Assembly (NCBI RefSeq): GCF_021353295.2
Contig: NZ_CP120635.1
Span: 2,869,501 to 2,933,500 of the forward strand
Length of the DNA stretch: 64,000 nucleotides
DNA from: Pseudodesulfovibrio thermohalotolerans
GTDB taxonomy: Bacteria > Desulfobacterota > Desulfovibrionia > Desulfovibrionales > Desulfovibrionaceae
Reading direction: 5' to 3'
Shown: positions 41,009 to 48,802 of the stretch, in pieces
How positions within the stretch are numbered: the stretch's first letter is position 1
Layout of the letters: each line of letters opens with the position of its first letter
Program-made: the position numbers and the translations under genes
The notes under the pieces: model-generated
Told to the model about the DNA's origin: nothing
Databases searched by the model: none
The model's input: the letters and a program-made list of their open reading frames with translations, nothing else

Positions 41009-43111
41009 TCATTCGTTGACTATGGGGCGGACCTCCCAAACGATCTCCTCCTCGGTCCGGTAGACCGGCTCGTTGCCGCACTTGATGGACTCCTTCAGGT
41101 GGGCGGCCAGCGGCTTGTCGTACTTTTCCAGGTATTCAATGGCCCGATTCACAGCGATCCGGAAAGCGTCACGGATATTTTTGCGCTTGTCTTTAGACGT
41201 CCGAAGCTTGCCGCCCAGGCCGACGGCTTCGTTGATCGCGGCGATGACCTTCGTCATTTCATCTTCAAGCCGCTTAATTTCGGCCGTATTGTTGGTAGCC
41301 CGAGCTTCCTCGATCTCTTGAAAAAGTTCATGAGCAGCCTCCCGGTACTCCTCGACAGCTCTTCGGTCGGCAACGAAACCCGCATTACCCAGCGGTAACC
41401 CCTGGGTGACCTGAAAGCCTTCGTCGGTTTCATTGGAGTTAAGGACTGCGTTGCAGCTATCGATAGCGAAGCCGCAGACGATCTCGTAGACTGAGGTTTC
41501 CTTGTTCGGCCTTGCCAGGAGGAAATTGATGTACTCAGCGCCTTTATCGACACCCGTTACGAGCACTTCGGCGTTGCCATTAAAGCGTGCAGCCCAGACG
41601 CCGCCGCGCTCCCTGAAGTAGTTGTCCGGCTGCTTGATCTCAACCGGGATAGCAGGGACCGAGATCACCGAACCGGATTCGTACACCGTTCTCAACAGAC
41701 AGTCTCCGGGCAATGTCCGTTGGCGAATGGCCGTGATGTTTCGGGCGACCATGGTGTCCATCGCGTCGCAAACCTCCTTGGCGTGACGCTTGTAAAGGTC
41801 ATACACCTTTTGGGCCACGCTTCCGGGGTTCCCATTCAGGTAGCGGAAGACCCGGCTTACCTCGCTGAACCGGGCGATAAACTGGGTGATGTTATCCTGA
41901 TCACGGACCTGGTTGGCACGCTCCAGGTAGGCGGCCGTCATGATCTTGTCTTCATCCTTGCTTCTGCTTTGGGTGAAGATATCGGCTTTATAGGCTTCCA
42001 CCGGGTCGTACTGATCGGCCTTTGCCGCAAGCATGGCAAAACGCCTGTCGATACACTGCGAACACGTTCCACAGTGGGTATGGTGATTGGTCATCTCCCA
42101 GGTGTGTGTGCAGGTGGTCGACACCGCGATCATGTCCTGACATTCGGCCTTGGTGATCACCTCGATGACATCTGCCTTAGTTTTCCAGATGTAGGGATTC
42201 TCAATCGTGAACGGCTCGCCAGCCACCAGGCTGATGATTTCCTGAAAACCTCGAATCACCCTGGGATGGGTGGTTCGAGTTGCCCGCCCGCCGACTACCT
42301 GGGCGCAGACCGGCAGATTCAGACTGATGACGCCGTTTTCGTAGAATCGGACGCTCTTCAGGTTCAGCATCCGCGCAATGGTCGCCCCGATGGATACATA
42401 GAGAAAGGAGCGGCTCCGTTGGGTGTACTCTTTGTTGAGCTTCTTGTTCTTGTTGACGCGAACGCCGATGTGGAGGGGATCGTTTTCGCCAGCCTTGTCG
42501 GCAATCATCTTTTCCAGCCGACGGTGGCGCTTGTTGAGCTTCGGGGTCGGCTTGTGGGTTACCAGAACGACCCGTCGTTTTTCATTCAGTACCTCGTCAA
42601 TGGCTCCCGCCAGTGAGTCCAGGCCGCCCGAAAACATCACCACCTGTTCCGGAAAACCGTGAAGACGTCCGTCATCGTTGAAGTCCAGGTAGCCTTGGAA
42701 CGCCTGTGCCTCTGTCAGTTTGGTGAACTCGAAGTGGTAGTTGTCGTCGGACAGGAAACCAAGCGTTGAGCACAGCGCCTGCCGAATCTCTTTCCCGTTC
42801 CAGAAATCCGGGGTCCGTACCGGGATGATGAAGTGCAGATCTCTACGCCAGCCGTGCCCGAAGGAATCGACGTCATCGGCTCCCCGTGGAATGGCCTGGT
42901 CGGCACAGTACACATAGGTGGCGATCTCAAGCAGATCCTGGAAAACATCCGGCACATTTCTGACAATTTTTGTATGAATGTCTTCGATGCGCAGGGTGAT
43001 CTTGTCCGGCCCGTCGTTGCCCCAAAGGCGCAGACGCAGATCCCGGTCAGGGTTTTCCTTAATCCCATCGGTCGGTGCGTTTCCGCAGATGATGTAACGC
43101 TTATCTTGCAT
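41009..43111 (-). CDS. QueC-like PP-loop protein, probable defence enzyme (QatC-like)
   Basis: The 700-residue protein holds a QueC-type ATP-PPase: the PP-loop VVMFSGGLDSLAGA (SGGLDS at 161-166) and a zinc site of Cys334 and Cys347-x2-Cys350-x2-Cys353 (HTHCGTCSQCIDRR). QueC makes preQ0 for queuosine, but here there are 150 extra N-terminal and about 330 extra C-terminal residues (including a coiled coil, AAHELFQEIEEARATNN), and no other queuosine gene nearby. QueC-like proteins occur in Qat and some CBASS defence systems. Its ATG overlaps the preceding gene by 11 bp, and a strong terminator follows. Confidence 0.78.
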   Translation of the reverse strand: MQDKRYIICGNAPTDGIKENPDRDLRLRLWGNDGPDKITLRIEDIHTKIVRNVPDVFQDLLEIATYVYCADQAIPRGADDVDSFGHGWRRDLHFIIPVRTPDFWNGKEIRQALCSTLGFLSDDNYHFEFTKLTEAQAFQGYLDFNDDGRLHGFPEQVVMFSGGLDSLAGAIDEVLNEKRRVVLVTHKPTPKLNKRHRRLEKMIADKAGENDPLHIGVRVNKNKKLNKEYTQRSRSFLYVSIGATIARMLNLKSVRFYENGVISLNLPVCAQVVGGRATRTTHPRVIRGFQEIISLVAGEPFTIENPYIWKTKADVIEVITKAECQDMIAVSTTCTHTWEMTNHHTHCGTCSQCIDRRFAMLAAKADQYDPVEAYKADIFTQSRSKDEDKIMTAAYLERANQVRDQDNITQFIARFSEVSRVFRYLNGNPGSVAQKVYDLYKRHAKEVCDAMDTMVARNITAIRQRTLPGDCLLRTVYESGSVISVPAIPVEIKQPDNYFRERGGVWAARFNGNAEVLVTGVDKGAEYINFLLARPNKETSVYEIVCGFAIDSCNAVLNSNETDEGFQVTQGLPLGNAGFVADRRAVEEYREAAHELFQEIEEARATNNTAEIKRLEDEMTKVIAAINEAVGLGGKLRTSKDKRKNIRDAFRIAVNRAIEYLEKYDKPLAAHLKESIKCGNEPVYRTEEEIVWEVRPIVNE

Positions 43112-43889
43112 CGGCTCGCGCTCCTTCTTTTAGCTCGTCCTTCATCTTTTTCAGCGCATAGGAGGCGAAGCCATTGGAAGACTCCCTGGAGATGTCACCA
43201 CCTTCTTCGTATCTGTGCTTTGAAAACCAGTCTGCTGAAAACTGCTCGACGATCAGGGACGCCTCTTTGCAGTGTGTGTTCAGGGCGTTCTCGAATTGTC
43301 CCATTTCATTCATGGTGGCAAAGCGCTGGCCCTCGCCAAGATGGGTCGCCAGCGTTTTTGACAGGAAGTAGTTCATGCTCTCGTTGGTCAGCTTGGAGAA
43401 GAAAGTCCGCGACAGCTCTCCGAACTCCCGCTTTTTTCCGAGCGCTGCCAGTGCGGCCCGAACATCATCTGGCCCGGGGGCGAATAGAGACGGCAGCTTT
43501 GGCGAGATGTGCTCTACCAAGGCTCCAACCAATGCCCGCTGAGACATTTCACCGAGGTCGGATCGGCCACCGTTGGACTCCAATTTATTATCCAAGGCCT
43601 CGGAGACAGCGGCGGCAAGATCGGGAAGGGATGTATCCTGCGGCAGGTTGACGCCAAGGGATTGGAGATGCTCGCCGAAGTTCTCTTTTTTCGCGGCAAT
43701 GGCGAGCTGGGTCATCAACCAGACCGCCTCGGTGAACCCTTCATCGTTGAGCACGAAGGTGAAGGCCTTGTCGGCCGCTCGTATTGTGGCGTTTGCGATT
43801 TGGGACACGTCGGCACCGGCCGTGATCAAGCCGACCACCTCTTTCCATGCCCTCGACCTTGGAAGGCTTCCAAGTCTGACGTGCCCCAT
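43101..43889 (-). CDS. Unrecognised partner of the QueC-like enzyme
   Basis: The 262-residue protein begins MGHVRLGSLPRSRAWKEVVG and is otherwise helical (IRAADKAFTFVLNDEGFTEA, then FGELSRTFFSKLTNESMNYF). I find no known enzymatic motif. The Met-Gly start would leave an N-terminal Gly after Met removal; I recall reports that QueC-like defence enzymes attach a deazaguanine to the N-terminus of a partner (QatB), but cannot verify this. The 11-bp overlap with the QueC-like gene shows tight coupling. A good AAGGAG site precedes the ATG. Confidence 0.65.
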   Translation of the reverse strand: MGHVRLGSLPRSRAWKEVVGLITAGADVSQIANATIRAADKAFTFVLNDEGFTEAVWLMTQLAIAAKKENFGEHLQSLGVNLPQDTSLPDLAAAVSEALDNKLESNGGRSDLGEMSQRALVGALVEHISPKLPSLFAPGPDDVRAALAALGKKREFGELSRTFFSKLTNESMNYFLSKTLATHLGEGQRFATMNEMGQFENALNTHCKEASLIVEQFSADWFSKHRYEEGGDISRESSNGFASYALKKMKDELKEGARADAR

Positions 43890-43922
43890 GTCGATCTCCT
43901 TATTGTTCGCGACCCAGCATCG

Positions 43923-44156
43923 TTATTCGGGCCTCCTGATGACGACGATGCTTCGGGCCTTACGAGCCTCTTTCTTCAGATAGCCTTTCCGTACCAGTTG
44001 AGCGATCTGCTCGTGGGCGCTCGCGTGGCTGATACCAAGGACTTCCGACAATTCTTTCACCGTTGGCGGCAACCCCTTTTCATCGATGATTTGGCAAATG
44101 ACCCTCAGCGTGTTGGCTTGTGGGTCGGTTATTTCCGAGACCTTTTTCTTTCCCAT
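43923..44156 (-). CDS. LexA-like winged-helix repressor of the QueC-like cassette
   Basis: The 77-residue protein is a stand-alone LexA-type DNA-binding domain: RVICQIIDEKGLPPTVKELS, then EVLGISHASAHEQIAQLVRK, then GYLKKEARKARSIVVI. It lacks the LexA autoprotease domain, so it would not respond to RecA by self-cleavage. It is first in the operon, and its own promoter carries a perfect 18-bp palindrome in the spacer, pointing to autorepression of the whole cassette. Confidence 0.82.
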   Translation of the reverse strand: MGKKKVSEITDPQANTLRVICQIIDEKGLPPTVKELSEVLGISHASAHEQIAQLVRKGYLKKEARKARSIVVIRRPE

Positions 44157-44212
44157 GGCGATTGCTCCGTGTCGTAGCCACTGAGCGGATTAAGCCCAAT
44201 TTATGACCACAA

Positions 44213-44241
44213 AATATACGACCTGATGAACATCAGGTCAA
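44213..44241 (-). promoter_or_regulatory. Promoter and operator of the QueC-like cassette
   Basis: On the minus strand: TTGACC (plus 44236-44241), 17-base spacer, TATATT (plus 44213-44218). Inside the spacer and reaching into the -35 box is the perfect palindrome ACCTGATG-TT-CATCAGGT (plus 44221-44238). Position and symmetry are those of a repressor operator for the LexA-like protein encoded just downstream. Confidence 0.82.
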
Positions 44242-44453
44242 TCAAAAAAAACAGGACTTCTCGTCTGATTCCGTCATCTTGCACGTCCCTCCGGTAGGTA
44301 ACGAACGCAAGTCCGGTTCAAGCCGGGCACAACCAGATAACCGACCAGAGGCGGAGCTGAGGCGGTTGTGGGTGCCATCGAACGCGCATCCCGACCGCCA
44401 CCGTTTTCTGGCATCCACACCATCCAGCCCCCCGGTCCCACCGGAGGTGTTCG

Positions 44454-44696
44454 ATGTTGGATGTACAAGAAATGAATGATTGGCCGGGGACGGATGACCT
44501 TGGCGAAAACGGCAAGCCCGGCCGCCTGTCGGGTGAGGCGAGGCTCCAGTCAGCCGCCTCCATTCTGGCCACGGCGATCCTGCGCCGAAAGGAAAAAAAC
44601 GCATGTGTGGGCAATGAGTTAGATGTTTTCGAAGATTCTTCCCCTGTGCTCGGAGAAGGACTTGATTCATTGCCGGAACAGAGCATTCATTCATGA
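44454..44696 (+). CDS. Small protein upstream of the recombinase module
   Basis: This 80-residue ORF (MLDVQEMNDWPGTDDLGENG onward, with a central LQSAASILATAILRRKEKNA) has a clear GGAGGTG ribosome site 4 bases before its ATG and ends 35 bp before the DUF2924 gene on the same strand. The helical middle resembles short proteins that precede DUF2924-recombinase pairs elsewhere, but this is from memory. It may be a directionality or regulatory factor. Confidence 0.45.
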   Translation: MLDVQEMNDWPGTDDLGENGKPGRLSGEARLQSAASILATAILRRKEKNACVGNELDVFEDSSPVLGEGLDSLPEQSIHS

Positions 44697-44730
44697 CAAC
44701 TCGTCCGGAAACCAAAATAAGGAGTTGAAA

Positions 44731-45255
44731 ATGAATGAGTTACAGAACGCCGCCACCGGCGGCAAGAACCAGGACCGAACCCGAAACTCGGTCCTTCGGC
44801 AGATGGCTCTGCTGCAATCTATGTCCCTGGAGCAACTCCGGGGAAAATGGCTCGACCTCTACGGTGAAGAGCCGCCCCAGTACAAGAAGCAATTCCTCAT
44901 CAAGAGGCTGGCCTATCGCATCCAGGAGCTTTTCTACGGCGGGCTGTCCGAGCAGGCCAAGGTCCATCTCCAGCAGGCAGCCAAGGAGGACCCGGTCGCC
45001 ACTGTCAATCGACGCATCCCAGAGGAACGGAAATCGAACGAGGCGATCCTGCCTGGAACCAGACTGGTGCGGGTCTGGAACGACCGGCGCTATGAAGTGA
45101 CTGTCCTTGCCGATGGCTATGAGTTCGAAGGTCGCACCTTCCGGTCGCTCAGCGCGGTGGCCAGGGAGATCACCGGGACGCGCTGGAACGGCAAGGTCTT
45201 TTTCGGACTGAAGAAGGTTTACGGCAGAAAAGCCGAGGGAGGGTCGGATGCTTGA
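44731..45255 (+). CDS. DUF2924 family protein
   Basis: ATG 44731 with AAGGAG upstream gives 174 residues matching DUF2924: RQMALLQSMSLEQLRGKWLD, then FLIKRLAYRIQELFYGGLS, a basic linker, and the C-terminal strand set LVRVWNDRRYEVTVLADGYE with RSLSAVAREITGTRWNG. This family almost always precedes a large serine recombinase; a DNA-binding or accessory role in recombination is inferred. Its stop overlaps the recombinase start by 8 bp. Confidence 0.88.
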   Translation: MNELQNAATGGKNQDRTRNSVLRQMALLQSMSLEQLRGKWLDLYGEEPPQYKKQFLIKRLAYRIQELFYGGLSEQAKVHLQQAAKEDPVATVNRRIPEERKSNEAILPGTRLVRVWNDRRYEVTVLADGYEFEGRTFRSLSAVAREITGTRWNGKVFFGLKKVYGRKAEGGSDA

Positions 45256-46834
45256 TAACAGCAATGTCGCGCCGGGAAAGAACAAGACCCTGCGCTGTGC
45301 CATCTACACCCGCAAGAGTCATGAGGAAGGGCTCGAACAGGAGTTCAACTCGTTGGATGCCCAACGGGAGTCGGCGGAACACTATATCGAGAGTCAGCGG
45401 ATGCGGGGCTGGACGGCCCTGCCGGATCGCTACGACGATGGTGGTTTCTCGGGTGGGAACATGGAGCGCCCGGGGCTGCGCCGCCTGCTGGCGGACATCG
45501 ACGCCGGGAAGATTGATGTGATCGTGGTCTACAAGGTCGACCGGCTGTCCCGCTCGCTGCTGGACTTCATGAAGATGATCGACCTCTTCAACGAAAAGGG
45601 CGTCAGCTTCGTTTCGGTCACCCAGCACTTCAGCACCACCGACCCCACCGGCCGAATGTTTCTCGGCATCCTGATCACCTTCGCCCAGTACGAGCGGGAG
45701 GTCATTGCCGAGCGTATCCGGGACAAGGTGGCGGCTGCCAAGCGCCGGGGGAAATACTGCGGCGGCGTGCCCATCCTCGGATACGACGTTGACCGGGATA
45801 ATAAGAAGCTGCTGGTCAACCCCGATGAGGCCAAGACGGTGCAGTACATCTTCCGCCGCTTTATCCAGATCGGCTCGGCCAAGAAGCTGGGCCAGGAGCT
45901 GAACGAACAGGGTTACCGCACCAAGGCCTGGACCACCAAAAAAGGCAAAGTCCGTGAGGGCTCCGAATGGAACACCGCCCATATCTACCGGCTGCTCAAC
46001 AACCGGATCTATATCGGCGAGATCGCCCACAAGGACCGCAGTTACCCCGGCGAGCACGAAGGGATCATCGACCGGGCGACCTGGGACAAGGTGCAGGCCA
46101 TCCTGGAGGACAACAAACCGGTCAAGGTATCCATGGCCAGAACCAAAATGGTCGCCCCGCTGAAAGGCGTCATCCGCTGCGGCCACTGCGGATGCTCGAT
46201 GGGACCGACCTACGCCCGCAAGAACGGCCGCCACTACACCTATTACATCTGCCAGAAGGACAGCAAGCGGACCGTGAGCCGGTGCCCGCTCAAACGTATT
46301 CCCGCCGGGGACATCGAGCAGGCCGTAGTCGAGCAGTTAAGCGCGGTGTTCCGCACACCGACGCTGGTGGCCAAGACCTACTTCGCTGCCCGGGACATCG
46401 AGCAGGCGGAGCGAGAGCGGCTGTTCAAACAGAAAGCCCAACTCGAGATGGAGCTGTCGCAGGCGCGGGAGCAGGCACTTGAACTGATGAAGCCCGGCAA
46501 CGATCAGCCGGGCAAAGCCGAGATGCTGACGACCGTCAACCGTCAGGCGGTCGAGCTCTCGAAACAACTGACCCATGTGAGCGAGCGATGCAGAGCCTAC
46601 CAGGGGAACAGCATCACGGAACAGGATGTGTCGGAGGCCTTCCAGAATGTGGAGGGCTTCTGGGAAGACCTTTTCCCGGTGGAGCGGAATCGCCTTATCC
46701 GCCTCCTGGTGGACAAGGTGGAGATCCGCGAGACCGGAATCGACATGGAGCTGCGCACCAACGGACTGACAACGCTCATCGCAGAGCTGGCCGGTCTGGC
46801 ATGCGAAGTCACGGAACGGAGGACAAACCGATGA
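45248..46834 (+). CDS. Large serine recombinase (probable prophage integrase)
   Basis: The 528-residue protein has a resolvase catalytic domain with nucleophile Ser24 (IYTRKSHEEG), VYKVDRLSRSLLDFMKMI and the E-helix FAQYEREVIAERIRDKV. A recombinase domain (YIFRRFIQIGSAKKLGQEL) follows, then a zinc ribbon (IRCGHCGCSM, and a later RCPLKR) and a long coiled coil (about residues 385-450). Such enzymes insert phage DNA at short asymmetric att sites. It is the rightmost phage-type module, next to the presumed attachment end. Confidence 0.9.
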   Translation: MLDNSNVAPGKNKTLRCAIYTRKSHEEGLEQEFNSLDAQRESAEHYIESQRMRGWTALPDRYDDGGFSGGNMERPGLRRLLADIDAGKIDVIVVYKVDRLSRSLLDFMKMIDLFNEKGVSFVSVTQHFSTTDPTGRMFLGILITFAQYEREVIAERIRDKVAAAKRRGKYCGGVPILGYDVDRDNKKLLVNPDEAKTVQYIFRRFIQIGSAKKLGQELNEQGYRTKAWTTKKGKVREGSEWNTAHIYRLLNNRIYIGEIAHKDRSYPGEHEGIIDRATWDKVQAILEDNKPVKVSMARTKMVAPLKGVIRCGHCGCSMGPTYARKNGRHYTYYICQKDSKRTVSRCPLKRIPAGDIEQAVVEQLSAVFRTPTLVAKTYFAARDIEQAERERLFKQKAQLEMELSQAREQALELMKPGNDQPGKAEMLTTVNRQAVELSKQLTHVSERCRAYQGNSITEQDVSEAFQNVEGFWEDLFPVERNRLIRLLVDKVEIRETGIDMELRTNGLTTLIAELAGLACEVTERRTNR

Positions 46835-47253
46835 AAATGAAGCCGACCATTACCGTTGCCGACAACGGCAACCTGCAGATCCATATCCCGATGCTGATCC
46901 GGCGCATGCGCGGCCGCAAGACGGTCATCGCTCCCCAGGCCCTGGATGGAGAAATCACAGGAGCGCAGGAACCGGTGCAGTCCGCCGTCCTCCAGGCGCT
47001 GGGAAGGGCCTTTTGCTGGGCCGACATCCTCGAATCCGGCCAGATCAAGTCCATCAGCGAGCTTGCCCGTACCCTCGACGTCGATGGCTCGTATGTGGCC
47101 CGCATCCTCAAGCTGACGACCCTGGCCCCCGACATCGTCGAGGCCCTGATCAACGGCGAGGAACCCAACGGGCTCTCGCTGGCCAAGCTGACCCAGACCT
47201 TTCCCGAGGACTGGGCCGAGCAGCGCCGCCAGTTCGGCTTCGCCACCGACTGA
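46831..47253 (+). CDS. ParB-like HTH accessory protein of the recombinase
   Basis: The 140-residue protein overlaps the recombinase stop by 4 bp. Its N-terminal half is beta-rich (NGNLQIHIPMLIRRMRGRKT) and its C-terminal half contains an HTH of ParB/KorB type (ISELARTLDVDGSYVARILK) followed by LAPDIVEALINGEEPNGLSL. Proteins of this kind regularly follow DUF2924 and serine recombinase genes; they probably help choose or regulate the recombination reaction. Confidence 0.75.
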   Translation: MKMKPTITVADNGNLQIHIPMLIRRMRGRKTVIAPQALDGEITGAQEPVQSAVLQALGRAFCWADILESGQIKSISELARTLDVDGSYVARILKLTTLAPDIVEALINGEEPNGLSLAKLTQTFPEDWAEQRRQFGFATD

Positions 47254-47279
47254 CGACCGGACCGAAGACCACCCCAGAG

Positions 47280-47310
47280 AGCCGACTATCAGCGTCGGCT
47301 TTTCTTCTTT
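47280..47310 (+). terminator. Terminator of the recombinase operon
   Basis: AGCCGAC-tatcagc-GTCGGCT (47280-47300) followed by TTTCTTCTTT. A 7-bp stem with a T-rich tail 26 bp after the operon's last stop. Confidence 0.8.
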
Positions 47311-47464
47311 AGGGGGCAGGAAGCCGGAGTTGACCGCGCTTCTTTTCATGGCCGAGGCGGGCGATTTCGAAAAAAACGTCCGGTTGCGGCATCGAACGAT
47401 GACCTAAGACAACCGCCAAAAACGGCAACCAGCCGCAAACCCATATCAATCAAGGATGTAGCTT

Positions 47465-47492
47465 TCCGGACGAGCTTCGGACTCCGTCCGGA
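47465..47492. repeat. Inverted repeat near recombinase, possible attachment-site half
   Basis: TCCGGAC (47465-47471) pairs with GTCCGGA (47486-47492) across a 14-base centre that contains a further near-match GAG/CTC. There is no T-run, so it is not an obvious terminator. Its distance from the serine recombinase makes it a candidate for an att arm. Confidence 0.35.
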
Positions 47493-47611
47493 GAAAACAG
47501 AGAATCAGGGGCCAAACAGAGAAAGAAAGGCTGGAAGATGGGGAGAATCGATGGTGCGGAGAGGTGCTTTGGAAAGATGTGAAACGGACGCAAACCCTTT
47601 AGAAACAAGGG

Positions 47612-47660
47612 GAAAAAGAAAACCCGTCACCCCGGAGAATGACCCCAGAGAGACGGGTTT
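47612..47660 (-). terminator. Terminator downstream of the tRNA fragment
   Basis: On the minus strand, AAACCCGTC (plus 47652-47660) pairs with GACGGGTTT (plus 47620-47628) and is followed by TCTTTTTCC. It lies just beyond the 3' end of the partial tRNA copy and may be the original downstream terminator of the tRNA gene. Confidence 0.7.
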
Positions 47661-47672
47661 GTCTTTTCTAAA

Positions 47673-47717
47673 TGGTGGAGCTGGAGGGAATTGAACCCAC
47701 GACCTCTTGAATGCCAT
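47673..47717 (-). repeat. attL-like 45-bp copy of the tRNA-Ala 3' end
   Basis: Positions 47673-47717 are identical to 49822-49866, the 3' 45 bases of the tRNA-Ala gene from the CCA end through the anticodon. Beyond that, one mismatch is followed by four more matching bases, and then the sequences diverge. It is a truncated tRNA copy and cannot fold as a tRNA. A direct repeat of a tRNA 3' end is the normal scar of tyrosine-integrase insertion. Confidence 0.88.
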
Positions 47718-47882
47718 GCAAGAATGTGGGCACTTAACACTTGAAATACTTTGACTTTTTATCCTGAAGCCAACACAAAATCAGTGATGTTGGAGGTGTG
47801 TTGAAGGCGTTTGGTTGACCGGATGGTTGACCATTTCTTCTGCCATCCTCCCCAAGCACCAACCATAATAAGCACTGCTGGC

Positions 47883-48179
47883 TCACTCATATTTTTGCAA
47901 AAGGCGAGCTACCGTCTCATCATACTCCTCCTTTCCAACCTTCTCTTCAAGGTACCCTTGGTTCAGTTCCGCCATCTCTTTGCGAAAATCAGAAGACTTT
48001 AAATTTCTAACCCGCGAATGATACTTGTAGTCGCCATAAAAATCTGGAGCACCTCCGGTCGCAACGGTTTTCACCAATCGACCAGTACCAGAAAGCACAA
48101 ATTTGATTGCGAGAAAGATCATGGCAATCACTACTGCTGCCGTCGCAGCAACTAGTGCGTTGTATAATGCACCATCCAT
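47883..48179 (-). CDS. Small membrane-anchored protein of unknown function
   Basis: The 98-residue product has one N-terminal membrane helix (ALVAATAAVVIAMIFLAIKF, residues 8-27) and a charged soluble tail (RKEMAELNQGYLEEKVGKEE) that looks helical. AGGGGGCTC precedes the ATG. The tail resembles short SHOCT-like regions by pattern, not by proven homology. It may work with the next two genes of the mini-island. Confidence 0.6.
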   Translation of the reverse strand: MDGALYNALVAATAAVVIAMIFLAIKFVLSGTGRLVKTVATGGAPDFYGDYKYHSRVRNLKSSDFRKEMAELNQGYLEEKVGKEEYDETVARLLQKYE

Positions 48180-48229
48180 TTTGAGCCCCCTAAATCGATT
48201 TTTACCTCATACTCAAAAAAATCAACCGG

Positions 48230-48661
48230 TTACTTGCGTTCTAACAGCCTAACTTTGTCTTTATATACGCTTGAAACCAATTCAAAGCATTCATCAAATT
48301 TTTTCTTATCTAGAAAACTGTACTCCACCTTTTGCCCATCGACAACCAAACGAACCCAGCGGTACACCATTGCTCTGCTAGTTATGAAATTTCCTTTCTT
48401 AAAGACAAATTGAATTTCATCCACATTTTCAAACTCAAAGAAACACGCTGTCTTGTCCTTTTTTAAAACTTCCTCTTTGGTCCAGTGCAATTTTTGTTTG
48501 TCTTTCTTATCTCGCGACAACTGAGATGCTACGACACCAACTGAACCCAAGAGCACAGAAAAGCTAAAGAACATTCTTCGATGAACATCAACGATTCTGT
48601 CAGGGAAAAAAGCCAGCAACCGATCCTTGGAATTTTTCATAACAGCACACTCAATGATCAT
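48230..48661 (-). CDS. Unknown protein with one hydrophobic segment
   Basis: The 143-residue protein starts at ATG 48661 behind GGAGATGGA; a second Met is seven codons later. It has a hydrophobic stretch (MFFSFSVLLGSVGVVASQL, about residues 30-48) and a beta-rich rest (TACFFEFENVDEIQFVFKKG, then WVRLVVDGQKVEYSFLDKK) that resembles PH-like folds. I recognise no family. Confidence 0.5.
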   Translation of the reverse strand: MIIECAVMKNSKDRLLAFFPDRIVDVHRRMFFSFSVLLGSVGVVASQLSRDKKDKQKLHWTKEEVLKKDKTACFFEFENVDEIQFVFKKGNFITSRAMVYRWVRLVVDGQKVEYSFLDKKKFDECFELVSSVYKDKVRLLERK

Positions 48662-48802
48662 TCCATCTCCATCGGGAATATAAAGTTTCTAAAATCACCA
48701 AGACACGAATGAACATAAGACTACACGTAGGACCAAAACTCATCAAAATATCGAGCAAATTTTAGCTGAAACCTGAAAAAGAATAGCTTTACTGCTTTCA
48801 GC

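Larger units (their letters stand above)
1..47253. mobile_element. Contractile-tailed prophage with cargo cassettes (left end outside window)
   Basis: A continuous set of packaging, head, tail, replication and recombinase genes fills this interval, nearly all on the minus strand. A sheath gene and a gp19-like tube gene make it a contractile-tailed (myovirus-type) phage. The right boundary is placed after the serine recombinase module; the true attachment point could lie anywhere from about 47.25 to 47.67 kb. The left end is outside the window. No CI-like repressor and no clear holin were seen. Three defence-type cassettes and one tyrosine-recombinase cassette interrupt the phage gene order. 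Confidence 0.92.

Noticed and set aside
41009..43111. Housekeeping queuosine biosynthesis (QueC)
   Set aside because: About three times QueC length, no queD, queE or queF nearby, and located in a prophage cassette with its own repressor.
44300..44330. tRNA T-arm-like piece (CCGG-TTCAAG-CCGG)
   Set aside because: A 5-bp stem and 7-base loop resemble a T-arm, but no acceptor, D or anticodon arm can be built around it.
47505..47717. 70-residue ORF over the tRNA fragment (KRSWVQFPPAPP)
   Set aside because: A well-known false ORF produced by translating tRNA sequence.
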